From Bacteroidota bacterium (GTDB lineage: Bacteria; Bacteroidota; Bacteroidia; Flavobacteriales; Weeksellaceae): DNA of 64,000 bases. How positions within the stretch are numbered: the stretch's first letter is position 1; each line of letters opens with the position of its first letter. A model generated the notes under the pieces. It was given only the letters and a program-made list of their open reading frames with translations. It had not been told where the DNA came from and ran no database searches. The stretch is from the NCBI GenBank assembly GCA_018902795.1, contig JAHIQD010000019.1:62001-126000 (forward strand). The letters are read 5' to 3'. Positions 1-7,357 of this stretch are shown here, piece after piece. The translations under genes were made by a program, and so were the position numbers.

Positions 1-428
1 GTCGTCGGCGTAAACCAGTCTTTCCCTTTTTTAAAAAGAATATTGGAAAATGAGGTATCCGTAATATGATTGTTTTTTACAATGATTATTTCGTCAGCCT
101 TTGCTTTAGTAATCATCTTTTCCAGCTCTTTCCGGTCTTCAAATTTGAAGGAATAATCGTATCCGTTATTTTCCACTAGCTGGAAATCATCGATTTCCGA
201 AATGGCATATGGGATAAGCTGGGTTCTGAAATTTTTATTCAGATCATACGTAATTTTCAGTTTGAACAAACCGTCTTCATCATGTGCCAAATCTTTGTAA
301 ATTTTGGCAATATCGATGGAACCCTCCTTCCCGAAATGGGCGAAAGTGTCGTCGACACGTTTTTGATGAAGGTTTAAGAGGAAGATCTCCTGATCTTCAA
401 TTTTGATGCTTTCAATGAATTGGGACAT
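1..428 (-). CDS. Aminotransferase class IV, PabC-like (partial, 3' end off window)
   Basis: Reading leftward from the ATG at 426-428 gives an open frame (begins MSQFIESIKI) that runs off the left edge, about 142 codons visible. It has the feel of a class IV PLP aminotransferase: the segment IIIVKNNHITDTSFSNI with the T-D-x-S-x-x-N pattern is the family's conserved region seen in 4-amino-4-deoxychorismate lyase. The start overlaps the end of pabB by 17 bases, so the two are translationally coupled. PabB makes 4-amino-4-deoxychorismate and PabC releases pyruvate to give p-aminobenzoate for folate. The start is well supported by the overlap. The lyase assignment rests on family motif plus neighbour; the C-terminal half is outside the window. 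Confidence 0.75.
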   Translation of the reverse strand, partial: MSQFIESIKIEDQEIFLLNLHQKRVDDTFAHFGKEGSIDIAKIYKDLAHDEDGLFKLKITYDLNKNFRTQLIPYAISEIDDFQLVENNGYDYSFKFEDRKELEKMITKAKADEIIIVKNNHITDTSFSNILFKKGKDWFTPT

Positions 429-1389
429 AAATTTTATTTTTCATTTCTTTGTATTCGTCAGCTAAATTACTCAAATGAGTGATTCCGCCACCACTTTTGA
501 AGTATAATTTACTGTTTTCTTTTTCAATAAATCTGATCATCACGCAGGAATCGAGATTTGCGCCGTCAAACCAGCCGCAAACTCCGGTATAATATCCGCG
601 GGAATAGTTTTCCGCTTCCAGTATAATTTCCAATGTTTTTGGTTTTGGTGCCCCTAAGATCGATCCTGCCGGGAGTAAATTTTTCAAAATACTTCCTACT
701 TTTCCACGAAACTCAGGTTTTAGTTTCCCTGAAATTTCAGAACTCATCGCGTACAGGCTTTTCTGTTTTGTCTTAATAAAATCGATCCGCTGAAATTCGT
801 TCAGTTTTACCTCATCGGCAATCATACTCAAATCGTTGCGCAACAAATCGACCACAGTGTAATGTTCGGCTTTTTCTTTACTATTGCTTTTCAACATCTC
901 TACAGCATTTACTTCTGAGGCGTCAATTGTCCCTTTCATCGGATGTGTAAACACCTCATCATCAGTTATTTCAATAAAGGTTTCCGGAGAAAAAAACACA
1001 AACCTGTCTTTGTACAGCACCTTATATTTCGATTCTGAAAGATAGAAAATTTCTTCCAGCGTCAGGTTGGTTTTTATTTCGGTTTTGCAGGTATAATTCG
1101 CAAGATAAGAATTCCCTAATCTCAGATTTTTCTGTACGAATTTGAAACCCTTTTGGTATTGTTCCTTAGTCTGCGGAAAAGATTCGAATTCAATTTTATC
1201 AGGAATTGCGTATGGTTTACTTTCAGTTTTAAAATTCTGAAAATCAATTAATAAACCCAATTTACCAATTTCTTTTTCAGTAAAAATCTCCACGTTCTCC
1301 ATTAAAAAATCGATCATAAAAAAAAAGGGAACTTTCTGCCGGGAAAGCTCATCCATTTTATCAAAATTCGGGTGAAATGTGGAATTCAT
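412..1389 (-). CDS. pabB: Aminodeoxychorismate synthase component I
   Basis: A 325-residue chorismate-binding enzyme that aminates chorismate to 4-amino-4-deoxychorismate in folate synthesis. Motifs visible are PMKGTID (150-156), whose lysine is the covalent nucleophile typical of PabB and not of anthranilate synthase, LLRNDL (182-187), and GSILGAPKPKT with RGYYTGVCGWF in the C-terminal half. It is about 100 residues shorter than full-length PabB/TrpE because the N-terminal regulatory domain is missing, as in many Bacteroidota. The glutamine amidotransferase partner (PabA) is not in the window. It is followed by an overlapping pabC-like gene. The ATG at 1387-1389 sits five bases after a TATTTTTG promoter box on the same strand, so the mRNA may be nearly leaderless. 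Confidence 0.9.
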   Translation of the reverse strand: MNSTFHPNFDKMDELSRQKVPFFFMIDFLMENVEIFTEKEIGKLGLLIDFQNFKTESKPYAIPDKIEFESFPQTKEQYQKGFKFVQKNLRLGNSYLANYTCKTEIKTNLTLEEIFYLSESKYKVLYKDRFVFFSPETFIEITDDEVFTHPMKGTIDASEVNAVEMLKSNSKEKAEHYTVVDLLRNDLSMIADEVKLNEFQRIDFIKTKQKSLYAMSSEISGKLKPEFRGKVGSILKNLLPAGSILGAPKPKTLEIILEAENYSRGYYTGVCGWFDGANLDSCVMIRFIEKENSKLYFKSGGGITHLSNLADEYKEMKNKIYVPIH

Positions 1390-1394
1390 CAGCG

Positions 1395-1402
1395 CAAAAA
1401 TA
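1395..1402 (-). promoter_or_regulatory. -7 box TATTTTTG of pabB
   Basis: On the minus strand this reads TATTTTTG, matching the Bacteroidota -7 consensus TAnnTTTG. Only five bases separate it from the pabB ATG, so transcription would begin at or next to the start codon. No clear -33 TTTG is visible. Confidence 0.5.
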
Positions 1403-1454
1403 ACGAAAAGACTGAAGTTAGCCGTAAAAATACGCTGTTTAAATCCTAAAACAT

Positions 1455-1462
1455 TAATTTTG
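1455..1462 (+). promoter_or_regulatory. -7 box TAATTTTG of the 1467 gene
   Basis: TAATTTTG matches TAnnTTTG, with only four bases before the ATG at 1467. It is divergent from the pabB box 52 bases away. The expected transcription start falls on or beside the start codon, suggesting a leaderless mRNA. Confidence 0.5.
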
Positions 1463-1466
1463 CGGC

Positions 1467-2189
1467 ATGAATAATAATGACCTCCAAAAACTTTCCATAG
1501 AACAGATTCTTAAAACCGCTTTTTCCTACTGGAACCGAACTTTACTCTATCAGTTTGCTTACAGCTTTTTATATATTTCACTGTTTTTTATAGGCTATTT
1601 CGCCCTTTTTAAATATTTCGGTCTCTGGGACGAAATTGTAAAATACAGCGATTTGGTGAGAACCGATATTCCGGCTTTCAATAAAAAAGTAGAAGAAATC
1701 TCAAAATTACCGCAAGCGAGAAACTTTGGCCTCGCGTTTTTTTTCCTTCTTGCCTTAATCAATCCTTTAAATGTTGGTTTATTTAAAATTTACCGCAAAA
1801 TGGATTTGAATGAACCCATTGTCTTTAAAGATCTTCTCGCCGGTTATCAGGGCGCAGATTTTTTCAAATTTTTCGGATTTTACCTGTTCTGGATGATTAT
1901 TTTCACTTACGCCAACGCACTTTTCCTCCTGGGAATTTTCTGGATCTTCATCACGCTGTTTTCTATCCCGCTCATGTTTTTCATGAATGTAAAAACCTTT
2001 GAAGGTATTACGCTTACGATCAAAAGCTTGCGCAATAATTTTGTTACGGTACTGGTCTGCGTAATGATTGCGGCTGTTTTCAGCGTATGCGGTATTTTGC
2101 TTTGCGGCATTGGTTTTCTACTTACTTTCCCGTTCTGGAATGCGATGATTTACACCCTTTATCAAAACCTGTTTAAAGAAATCAATTAA
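1467..2189 (+). CDS. Multi-pass membrane protein, first of a tandem paralogous pair
   Basis: A 240-residue integral membrane protein of unknown function with about five or six hydrophobic segments: strong ones near residues 35-50, 88-105, 133-175 and 190-230. Its C-terminal part (CGILLCGIGFLLTFPFW) is nearly the same as that of the next gene (AGILLCGIGIIATMPFY), so the two arose by duplication. No catalytic motif is apparent. Proteins of this look in flavobacteria are sometimes labelled beta-carotene monooxygenase, a name that nothing in the sequence supports. The ATG at 1467 is the only plausible start; the next methionine is well inside the protein. The neighbour's own promoter suggests separate transcription. 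Confidence 0.8.
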   Translation: MNNNDLQKLSIEQILKTAFSYWNRTLLYQFAYSFLYISLFFIGYFALFKYFGLWDEIVKYSDLVRTDIPAFNKKVEEISKLPQARNFGLAFFFLLALINPLNVGLFKIYRKMDLNEPIVFKDLLAGYQGADFFKFFGFYLFWMIIFTYANALFLLGIFWIFITLFSIPLMFFMNVKTFEGITLTIKSLRNNFVTVLVCVMIAAVFSVCGILLCGIGFLLTFPFWNAMIYTLYQNLFKEIN

Positions 2190-2228
2190 AATTTAATTTT
2201 AAAAAATGTGTTTTTCAATATTAAATTT

Positions 2229-2236
2229 TAAATTTG
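2229..2236 (+). promoter_or_regulatory. -7 box TAAATTTG of the 2260 gene
   Basis: Perfect TAnnTTTG match, 23 bases before the ATG at 2260. A TGTG at 2207-2210, 18 bases upstream, may stand in for the -33 TTTG. Confidence 0.5.
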
Positions 2237-2259
2237 AGAAACATTAAAAAAATTAAACT

Positions 2260-2994
2260 ATGGATTCTTTTCAGGATTTTGACCAACACAATGCGCCTCA
2301 AAAGGCATCAGGAGATATCATTTCCCACGCTTTCGAGATGTACAAAGGCGTTTTTCTTTATGCGCTTTTGGCAATGGCCATCTACTTTATCGTTTCTCTT
2401 GTCATTCAGCCCATTTCCGGGTTTGAATCGAAAAGTTTCGGCGAGGTCATCAGTTCTTCGGATGGAGACTTTTCCGCGATGAAAATGTGGTCAATCCCAG
2501 GAATCAAAGTTTATTACGGACTTTCGGGATTATTGAGTCTTGTTTTAGCGCCGCTTTACGTTGGGCTAATTTATATGGCAAATAAATACAATTTCAAGCA
2601 GCCACTGCATGTTTCAGATTTATTTATCGGTTACAGACAGAATTTTGTTAACATATTAGCTTACAGCCTAATATCTAGCATTGCAATTGGTATTTCCTTC
2701 ATGCTTTGTTTTATTCCCGGATTTTTTATTCTTCCTTTTTTCCTGTTGGGATATCCTGTGTTATTGTTTGAAAATGCCAGCTTTTCTGAGGCTTTGAGTA
2801 AATCTTTCAATATCGCTAAAGAAAATTACGGAGTACTTTTAGGCGCTTCATTTTTGGGGCTGCTCATCAGTGTTGCGGGAATATTACTCTGCGGAATCGG
2901 AATTATCGCCACCATGCCTTTCTATTTTGCTGTGATGTATTCTGCCTATTGCGCGTTCTGCGGAACTCCGCGCCAATTAGAATTTAAAAATTAA
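2260..2994 (+). CDS. Multi-pass membrane protein, second of a tandem paralogous pair
   Basis: A 244-residue membrane protein, paralogue of the gene just upstream. Hydrophobic segments lie near residues 33-52, 88-110, 130-165 and 190-235. The shared C-terminal signature is a GILLCGIG-type glycine-rich turn followed by a hydrophobic helix. The N-terminal 25 residues are polar (MDSFQDFDQHNAPQKASGD) and cytoplasmic-looking. No function is recognisable. A TAAATTTG promoter box upstream suggests it can be transcribed alone. The pair lies next to an AI-2E-type permease with its own promoter, so there is no strong contextual clue to the role. Confidence 0.8.
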   Translation: MDSFQDFDQHNAPQKASGDIISHAFEMYKGVFLYALLAMAIYFIVSLVIQPISGFESKSFGEVISSSDGDFSAMKMWSIPGIKVYYGLSGLLSLVLAPLYVGLIYMANKYNFKQPLHVSDLFIGYRQNFVNILAYSLISSIAIGISFMLCFIPGFFILPFFLLGYPVLLFENASFSEALSKSFNIAKENYGVLLGASFLGLLISVAGILLCGIGIIATMPFYFAVMYSAYCAFCGTPRQLEFKN

Positions 2995-3009
2995 TATAAT
3001 CAATTGTTG

Positions 3010-3017
3010 TACATTTG
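3010..3017 (+). promoter_or_regulatory. -7 box TACATTTG of the AI-2E permease gene
   Basis: TACATTTG fits TAnnTTTG, 37 bases before the ATG. The leader then carries a small hairpin, CAACAG (3022-3027) with CTGTTG (3034-3039), which could influence translation; this is inference. Confidence 0.5.
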
Positions 3018-3054
3018 AAAGCAACAGTGTTTTCTGTTGTTTTAAACTTAAGTT

Positions 3055-4137
3055 ATGCCCAATAAAAAGCATCAGATCAGCGAAGTAAAAATAAAGCAGG
3101 TTTTTCTGCTGGCCTTAATCCTCGTTCTTGCCGGATTAATCTGCTTTAATCTATCTTTATTTATCCCGTCGGTTTTGGGAGCTATTACGCTGTACATTAT
3201 TACCAGAAAATACAACCTTTATCTACAAGAAGAAAAAGAATGGAAGCCGTGGAAGGCATCGACGCTTCTGATTGTGGCTACGCTTATCATTTTAATATTA
3301 CCGGTCTATTTCATCATCGATCTGCTTATCGACAAACTAGGAAATGCTTCTGCCTATATGGAAAAGTTTAACATATTCGCGGATAAGATTCATGATTATG
3401 TTTATTCCAAAACCCATTTTGATATTCTGAGCAAAGAAAATCTGGCGAAACTTAAAGAAAATGTCGGTAAATATTCCACTTCGGCTCTCAGCGGAACTTT
3501 TAATACGGTTACCATTGTAGCATCGATGTATTTTATTCTGTATTTCATGCTGGAAAAACCGCGGATTTTTGAGAGACTCATGAAAGAATCTGCGCCTCTT
3601 AAAAAGGCCAACGTCAACCTGATTGGAGAAAAAATCCGGAAAATGGTTATCGCAAATGCAATCGGAATTCCGGTGGTTGCTATGGGACAGGGAATCGTTG
3701 CTTTGATAGGATACTTTATATTTGATGCTCCCAATGCTGTACTTTTATTTGCGCTAACAGCGGTGGCATCTATGATTCCCATCGTAGGAGCAGCAATTGT
3801 ATATATTCCGGTATGTATTTTCATGATTGCTGAAGGAAATGTGGGACCCGGGCTTGGTTTGGCAGCATACTGCATGATTGTGGTGGGATTAACTGATAAT
3901 TTGCTTCGCTTTACGCTGTTAAAAAGGCTTGAAAATATTCATCCGCTCAATACCGTTTTCGGGATTATTGTAGGAATGAATCTTTTCGGGTTCATGGGAC
4001 TGATCTTCGGACCTATCCTTATTTCAATTACTGTTTTACTGATTCAGGTTTACAGAGACGAATTTTCTGAGGATGACCGAGAACTGATTATGCCCGAGCC
4101 CAAAGAAATTGAAAAGAAAATAGATTTAAGCATTTAA
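3055..4137 (+). CDS. AI-2E family transporter / PerM-type permease
   Basis: A 360-residue polytopic membrane protein of the UPF0118 (AI-2E transporter/PerM) family. The arrangement is typical: two paired N-terminal membrane helices (about 15-50), a third near 68-90, a soluble region around 95-145, then a block of helices from about 150 to 335. Conserved family segments include the hairpin after KIRKMVIANAIGIPVVAMGQG and the region AVASMIPIVGAAIVYIP. Family members export autoinducer-like molecules or act as sodium/proton antiporters; substrate cannot be told from sequence. The stop is one base before the ATG of the DUF3820 gene, so the two are co-transcribed. Confidence 0.85.
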   Translation: MPNKKHQISEVKIKQVFLLALILVLAGLICFNLSLFIPSVLGAITLYIITRKYNLYLQEEKEWKPWKASTLLIVATLIILILPVYFIIDLLIDKLGNASAYMEKFNIFADKIHDYVYSKTHFDILSKENLAKLKENVGKYSTSALSGTFNTVTIVASMYFILYFMLEKPRIFERLMKESAPLKKANVNLIGEKIRKMVIANAIGIPVVAMGQGIVALIGYFIFDAPNAVLLFALTAVASMIPIVGAAIVYIPVCIFMIAEGNVGPGLGLAAYCMIVVGLTDNLLRFTLLKRLENIHPLNTVFGIIVGMNLFGFMGLIFGPILISITVLLIQVYRDEFSEDDRELIMPEPKEIEKKIDLSI

Positions 4138-4138
4138 C

Positions 4139-4399
4139 ATGGAAGGTTTACACCCGGAGATACTGCAGGAAATCTGCACCGAAAAAATGCCTTTTGGTAA
4201 ATATAAGGACACCATCATTGCGGATCTGCCTATCAACTATCTGGAATGGTTCCACCGCCAGGGAATGCCCAAAGGGAAATTGGGGATGCAGCTTTCAACG
4301 ATCTACGAAATAAAGATGAACGGTTTAATGGATTTACTGACGCCCATTCGAGGGAAAGTAAGTTATGAACAGCCGAAAAAGAAGGTGTATAAGTTTTAA
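4139..4399 (+). CDS. DUF3820 family protein
   Basis: An 86-residue soluble protein. The central motif MPFGKYKDTIIADLPINYL followed by a WF and a helical segment is the hallmark of DUF3820, small proteins sometimes labelled as putative quorum-sensing-regulated virulence factors. The PFGKYKG-like loop resembles sequences found fused to exonuclease domains in other bacteria, but no catalytic residues are present here and no activity can be claimed. It starts one base after the permease stop, so it is translated from the same mRNA. Downstream begins the repeat-rich region of the RAYT unit. Confidence 0.8.
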   Translation: MEGLHPEILQEICTEKMPFGKYKDTIIADLPINYLEWFHRQGMPKGKLGMQLSTIYEIKMNGLMDLLTPIRGKVSYEQPKKKVYKF

Positions 4400-4496
4400 G
4401 AGTTGAAAAATTATTTAAATATAAATTTCATTCTCTACGCTATTACTGGTCATTTTTGATATTGAAAATTTTCAAAAATAATATTTGATTCTGGGG

Positions 4497-4513
4497 CGGT
4501 TCCGTAGGAACCG
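4497..4513 (+). repeat. REP-like palindrome, copy 1
   Basis: Inverted repeat CGGTTCC-GTA-GGAACCG (7-bp arms, 3-base loop), followed by AATGTGTGTA. The same palindrome-plus-tail occurs in inverted orientation downstream of the transposase gene. Confidence 0.75.
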
Positions 4514-4546
4514 AATGTGTGTATAGCACTATGGTTTAACAGAGAG

Positions 4547-4563
4547 GCGTTCCGTAGGAACGC
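4547..4563 (+). repeat. REP-like palindrome, copy 2
   Basis: Inverted repeat GCGTTCC-GTA-GGAACGC immediately upstream of the transposase gene, followed by AATGTTT. The reverse complement of this palindrome and tail, with one mismatch, lies right after the transposase stop codon. Confidence 0.8.
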
Positions 4564-4584
4564 AATGTTTAAATAATAATCAAA

Positions 4585-5058
4585 ATGCCAAATACCTATT
4601 CACAAATTTATCTTCAATTCGTTTTTGCGGTGAAAGGCAGAGAGAATTTAATTAGGGAAGATTTCAGAGAGGAAGTACAAAAATATATTTCCGGAATAAT
4701 TGAAAATAAAAAGCACCAACTGCTTTCAATTTATGCCAATCCGGATCATATTCATATTTTCTTAAGTTTAAAAGATTTATCTTCTTCCATTTCTCAGCTG
4801 GTAAAAGAAATAAAAGTTTCATCTACAAATTTCATCAATGAAAAAAAATTCCTGAATACTCCATTTTATTGGCAAGAAGGTTATGGCTGTTTTTCATATT
4901 CTAAAAGTCAAAGAGACAGTGTAGTAAATTATATTAAAAATCAGAAAGAACATCATAAAAAGAAAAGTTTCAGAGAAGAGTACATAGAATTTCTGACAAA
5001 ATTCGAAGTGAATTTTGATGAAAAATATGTGTTTGAATTTTATGATAAATCAGATTAA
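4585..5058 (+). CDS. REP-associated tyrosine transposase (IS200/Y1 family)
   Basis: A 157-residue Y1 transposase of the IS200/REP-associated (RAYT) type. It shows the HUH metal-binding motif as HIH at residues 55-57 in NPDHIHIF, and the catalytic tyrosine at Y116 in SVVNYIKNQKEHH. The polar start MPNTYSQIYLQFVF is the usual opening of this family. Known members nick and join single-stranded DNA at short palindromes. Here the gene is bracketed by inverted REP-like hairpins with a TTCC-GTA-GGAA core, the expected target type, so the whole 4.49-5.2 kb block looks like a RAYT with its repeats. Frame and motifs are intact, so it may be active. There is no second transposase gene (TnpB), which argues against a classical IS605 element. 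Confidence 0.92.
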   Translation: MPNTYSQIYLQFVFAVKGRENLIREDFREEVQKYISGIIENKKHQLLSIYANPDHIHIFLSLKDLSSSISQLVKEIKVSSTNFINEKKFLNTPFYWQEGYGCFSYSKSQRDSVVNYIKNQKEHHKKKSFREEYIEFLTKFEVNFDEKYVFEFYDKSD

Positions 5059-5064
5059 AACATA

Positions 5065-5081
5065 GCGTTCCTACGGAACGC
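5065..5081 (-). repeat. REP-like palindrome, copy 3 (inverted)
   Basis: GCGTTCC-TAC-GGAACGC starting seven bases after the transposase stop. It is the exact reverse complement of copy 2, and its flank (AAACATA) mirrors the copy 2 tail. Confidence 0.8.
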
Positions 5082-5113
5082 CCTTTCGCTTACAAATCCA
5101 ATTTACACACATT

Positions 5114-5130
5114 CTGGTCCTACGGAACAG
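5114..5130 (-). repeat. REP-like palindrome, copy 4 (inverted, imperfect)
   Basis: CTGGTCC-TAC-GGAACAG with one arm mismatch, preceded by TTTACACACATT. Read on the minus strand it matches copy 1 with its AATGTGTGTA tail. Further degraded copies follow near 5157-5168 and 5189-5206 (TTCCTCCGGACC core). Confidence 0.65.
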
Positions 5131-5219
5131 AATACCTTTTTGTTAAACATAGACAATTCTACAGAACCAATCTACACAGCACCCATTCAGTTCCTCCGGA
5201 CCGTCCATAAATTTCAACT

Positions 5220-7208
5220 TTAAGCCTTCAGCGCAGCTATTTCGTCCCTTAATTTAGCTGCCTTGATGAAATCTAAATTTCTTGCTGCAGCTTCCATGGC
5301 TTTCTGTTTTTCGGCAATCAGTTCGGTAGCGTCCTTGCCGTAGCTTGCTTTTTCTTCGGCAACCTGTTTCAAGATTTCTTTTTGGGTATATTTCGGATCC
5401 GGGAAATCTTTGGATCTTCCTACCAGGATTTCTGATATTTTTTTGTTCAAAGCCGTTGGAACCAATCCGTGTTTTTCGTTGTAAGCCATCTGCTTTTCCC
5501 GGCGGTAATTGGTTTCATCAATGGCTTTCTGCATAGATCCTGTCATTTTATCTGCATATAAAATCGCTTTACCGTTTACATTTCTTGCCGCTCTACCAAT
5601 GGTTTGAACGAGTGAACGCCGGGAACGCAACATTCCTTCCTTATCCGCATCCAAAATGGCTACCAGAGAAACTTCCGGTAAATCGAGACCCTCTCTCAAT
5701 AAATTCACCCCAACCAACACGTCGAAAACCCCCAGACGCAAATCCTGCATAATCTGAATTCTTTCCAAAGTCTCCACATCGGAATGGATATAGCGGGTTC
5801 TGATCGCAAATTTCGTGAAATATTTGGTGAGCTCTTCCGCCATTTTTTTGGTTAAAGTTGTTACCAAAACCCTTTCATCAGCTTCTGCCCTTTTCTGGAT
5901 TTCTTCAATTAAATCATCAATCTGATTCATGGAAGGGCGGATTTCAATGACCGGGTCCAAAAGCCCAGTCGGTCGGATGATCTGTTCCACATATTCACCG
6001 CCGGTTTTTTCCAGTTCATAATCTGCCGGAGTTGCAGAAACATAAATTACCTGATTTTGCATTGCTTCAAATTCCTCAAACTTCAAAGGGCGGTTATCCA
6101 TAGCAGCCGGAAGACGGAAACCATGTTCCACCAAAACTTCCTTACGGCTTCTGTCTCCTCCGTACATTGCGTGAACCTGCGGAATCGTCACGTGACTCTC
6201 ATCAATTACCATCAGGAAATCTTTTGGAAAATAATCTAACAGACAAAAGGGTCTCGAACCTGGCAATCTTCCGTCGAAATAACGCGAATAATTTTCAATT
6301 CCACTGCAGTAACCCAACTCTTTCATCATTTCTAAATCAAGTTCAGTCCTTTCCTGAAGCCGTTTCGCTTCAAAAGGTTTTTCGATTTCGTTAAAAAAAT
6401 CAACCTGCTTCACCATATCATCCTGAATTTCCCGTATGGCATTGATTTGTGTCTCCTTCGAAGTCACAAATAGGTTAGCCGGATAAATATTCATTTCTTC
6501 AAATTCAGCCATCACATTTCCGTTAAGCGGATTGAAACTCTGAATCCTGTCGATTTCATCTCCGAAAAACTGAATACGGACCGCATTGTCAGCGTACGCA
6601 GGATATACATCAATCACATCCCCTTTTACGCGGAACGTCCCTCTTGTAAATTCATTCAAGGTTCTTGAATACAATGCATTAACCAATTTATGAAGAAAAG
6701 CGGTTCTGGTTATTTTGGCATTTTTCTGAACTTCAATTAATGATTTATTAAATTCTGTTGGGTTTCCAATACCGTAAATACACGAAACCGACGCCACAAT
6801 CAACACGTCTCTTCTCCCTGAAAGTAAACTAGCGGAAGCTGAAAGTCTCAGTTTCTCCACTTCTTCGTTGATGGAAAGATCTTTTTCGATATAGGTATTT
6901 GTAGAAGCAATAAAAGCTTCGGGCTGGTAATAGTCGTAATAACTTACAAAATACTCCACCGCGTTTTCAGGGAAAAATTCTTTGAACTCCATGAAAAGCT
7001 GCGCCGCCAAAGTTTTATTATGCGCTAAAACTATGGTTGGCTTCTGTACACTCTGCACGACGTTGGCTACGGTAAAGGTTTTCCCGGAACCGGTAACTCC
7101 GAGAAGGGTCTGGTATTTTTCACCAATTTCGATGCCTTTGATTAATTTTTCAATGGCCGCCGGTTGGTCACCTGTTGGTTTATATTCTGACTGAAGTTTA
7201 AACTGCAT
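5220..7208 (-). CDS. uvrB: UvrABC excinuclease subunit B
   Basis: A 662-residue nucleotide excision repair helicase that takes damaged DNA from UvrA, opens it and recruits UvrC. The Walker A motif GVTGSGKT is near residue 39, the damage-gripping beta-hairpin lies in YYDYYQPEAFIASTNTYIEKD, a DEAD-like box appears as VIDESH, and motifs V-VI are in GVNLLREGLDLPEVSL and QTIGRAARN. The C-terminal coiled UVR motif (about 625-660) that contacts UvrC is present. Length is normal. The gene stands alone. A TATTTTTG box lies about 80 bases upstream on the minus strand. Its 3' end faces the RAYT repeat region, where no conventional terminator is visible. Confidence 0.97.
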   Translation of the reverse strand: MQFKLQSEYKPTGDQPAAIEKLIKGIEIGEKYQTLLGVTGSGKTFTVANVVQSVQKPTIVLAHNKTLAAQLFMEFKEFFPENAVEYFVSYYDYYQPEAFIASTNTYIEKDLSINEEVEKLRLSASASLLSGRRDVLIVASVSCIYGIGNPTEFNKSLIEVQKNAKITRTAFLHKLVNALYSRTLNEFTRGTFRVKGDVIDVYPAYADNAVRIQFFGDEIDRIQSFNPLNGNVMAEFEEMNIYPANLFVTSKETQINAIREIQDDMVKQVDFFNEIEKPFEAKRLQERTELDLEMMKELGYCSGIENYSRYFDGRLPGSRPFCLLDYFPKDFLMVIDESHVTIPQVHAMYGGDRSRKEVLVEHGFRLPAAMDNRPLKFEEFEAMQNQVIYVSATPADYELEKTGGEYVEQIIRPTGLLDPVIEIRPSMNQIDDLIEEIQKRAEADERVLVTTLTKKMAEELTKYFTKFAIRTRYIHSDVETLERIQIMQDLRLGVFDVLVGVNLLREGLDLPEVSLVAILDADKEGMLRSRRSLVQTIGRAARNVNGKAILYADKMTGSMQKAIDETNYRREKQMAYNEKHGLVPTALNKKISEILVGRSKDFPDPKYTQKEILKQVAEEKASYGKDATELIAEKQKAMEAAARNLDFIKAAKLRDEIAALKA

Positions 7209-7286
7209 TTTTAAAATCCCGGTGTCACAAATGATTTGTTAGGTTTTATTATTCAAAAGAATAAAAAGGTATGTGATTGGGTTTTA

Positions 7287-7294
7287 CAAAAATA
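7287..7294 (-). promoter_or_regulatory. -7 box TATTTTTG, likely uvrB promoter
   Basis: Minus-strand TATTTTTG fits TAnnTTTG, about 78 bases upstream of the uvrB ATG. No -33 match is evident. Confidence 0.35.
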
Positions 7295-7357
7295 CAAAAT
7301 TTTGTCGGCGTAATTTTTGTTTCTTTACCTTCACTAAACCACACTAAATTTCTCAAT

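Noticed and set aside
2234..2482. Open frame at 2234-2482 in another phase
   Set aside because: It overlaps the better supported membrane protein at 2260-2994, starts just downstream of the promoter box in a different frame, and has no recognisable features.
4400..4490. Palindrome TTGAAAATTTTCAA at 4462-4475 as a transposon end
   Set aside because: All A/T except two bases, with no partner on the other side of the RAYT unit and no target duplication; likely chance in AT-rich DNA.
7277..7357. Earlier start for the sugar dehydrogenase
   Set aside because: Would put 27 non-signal residues before a clear lipoprotein signal peptide; the ATG at 7358 is the natural start.
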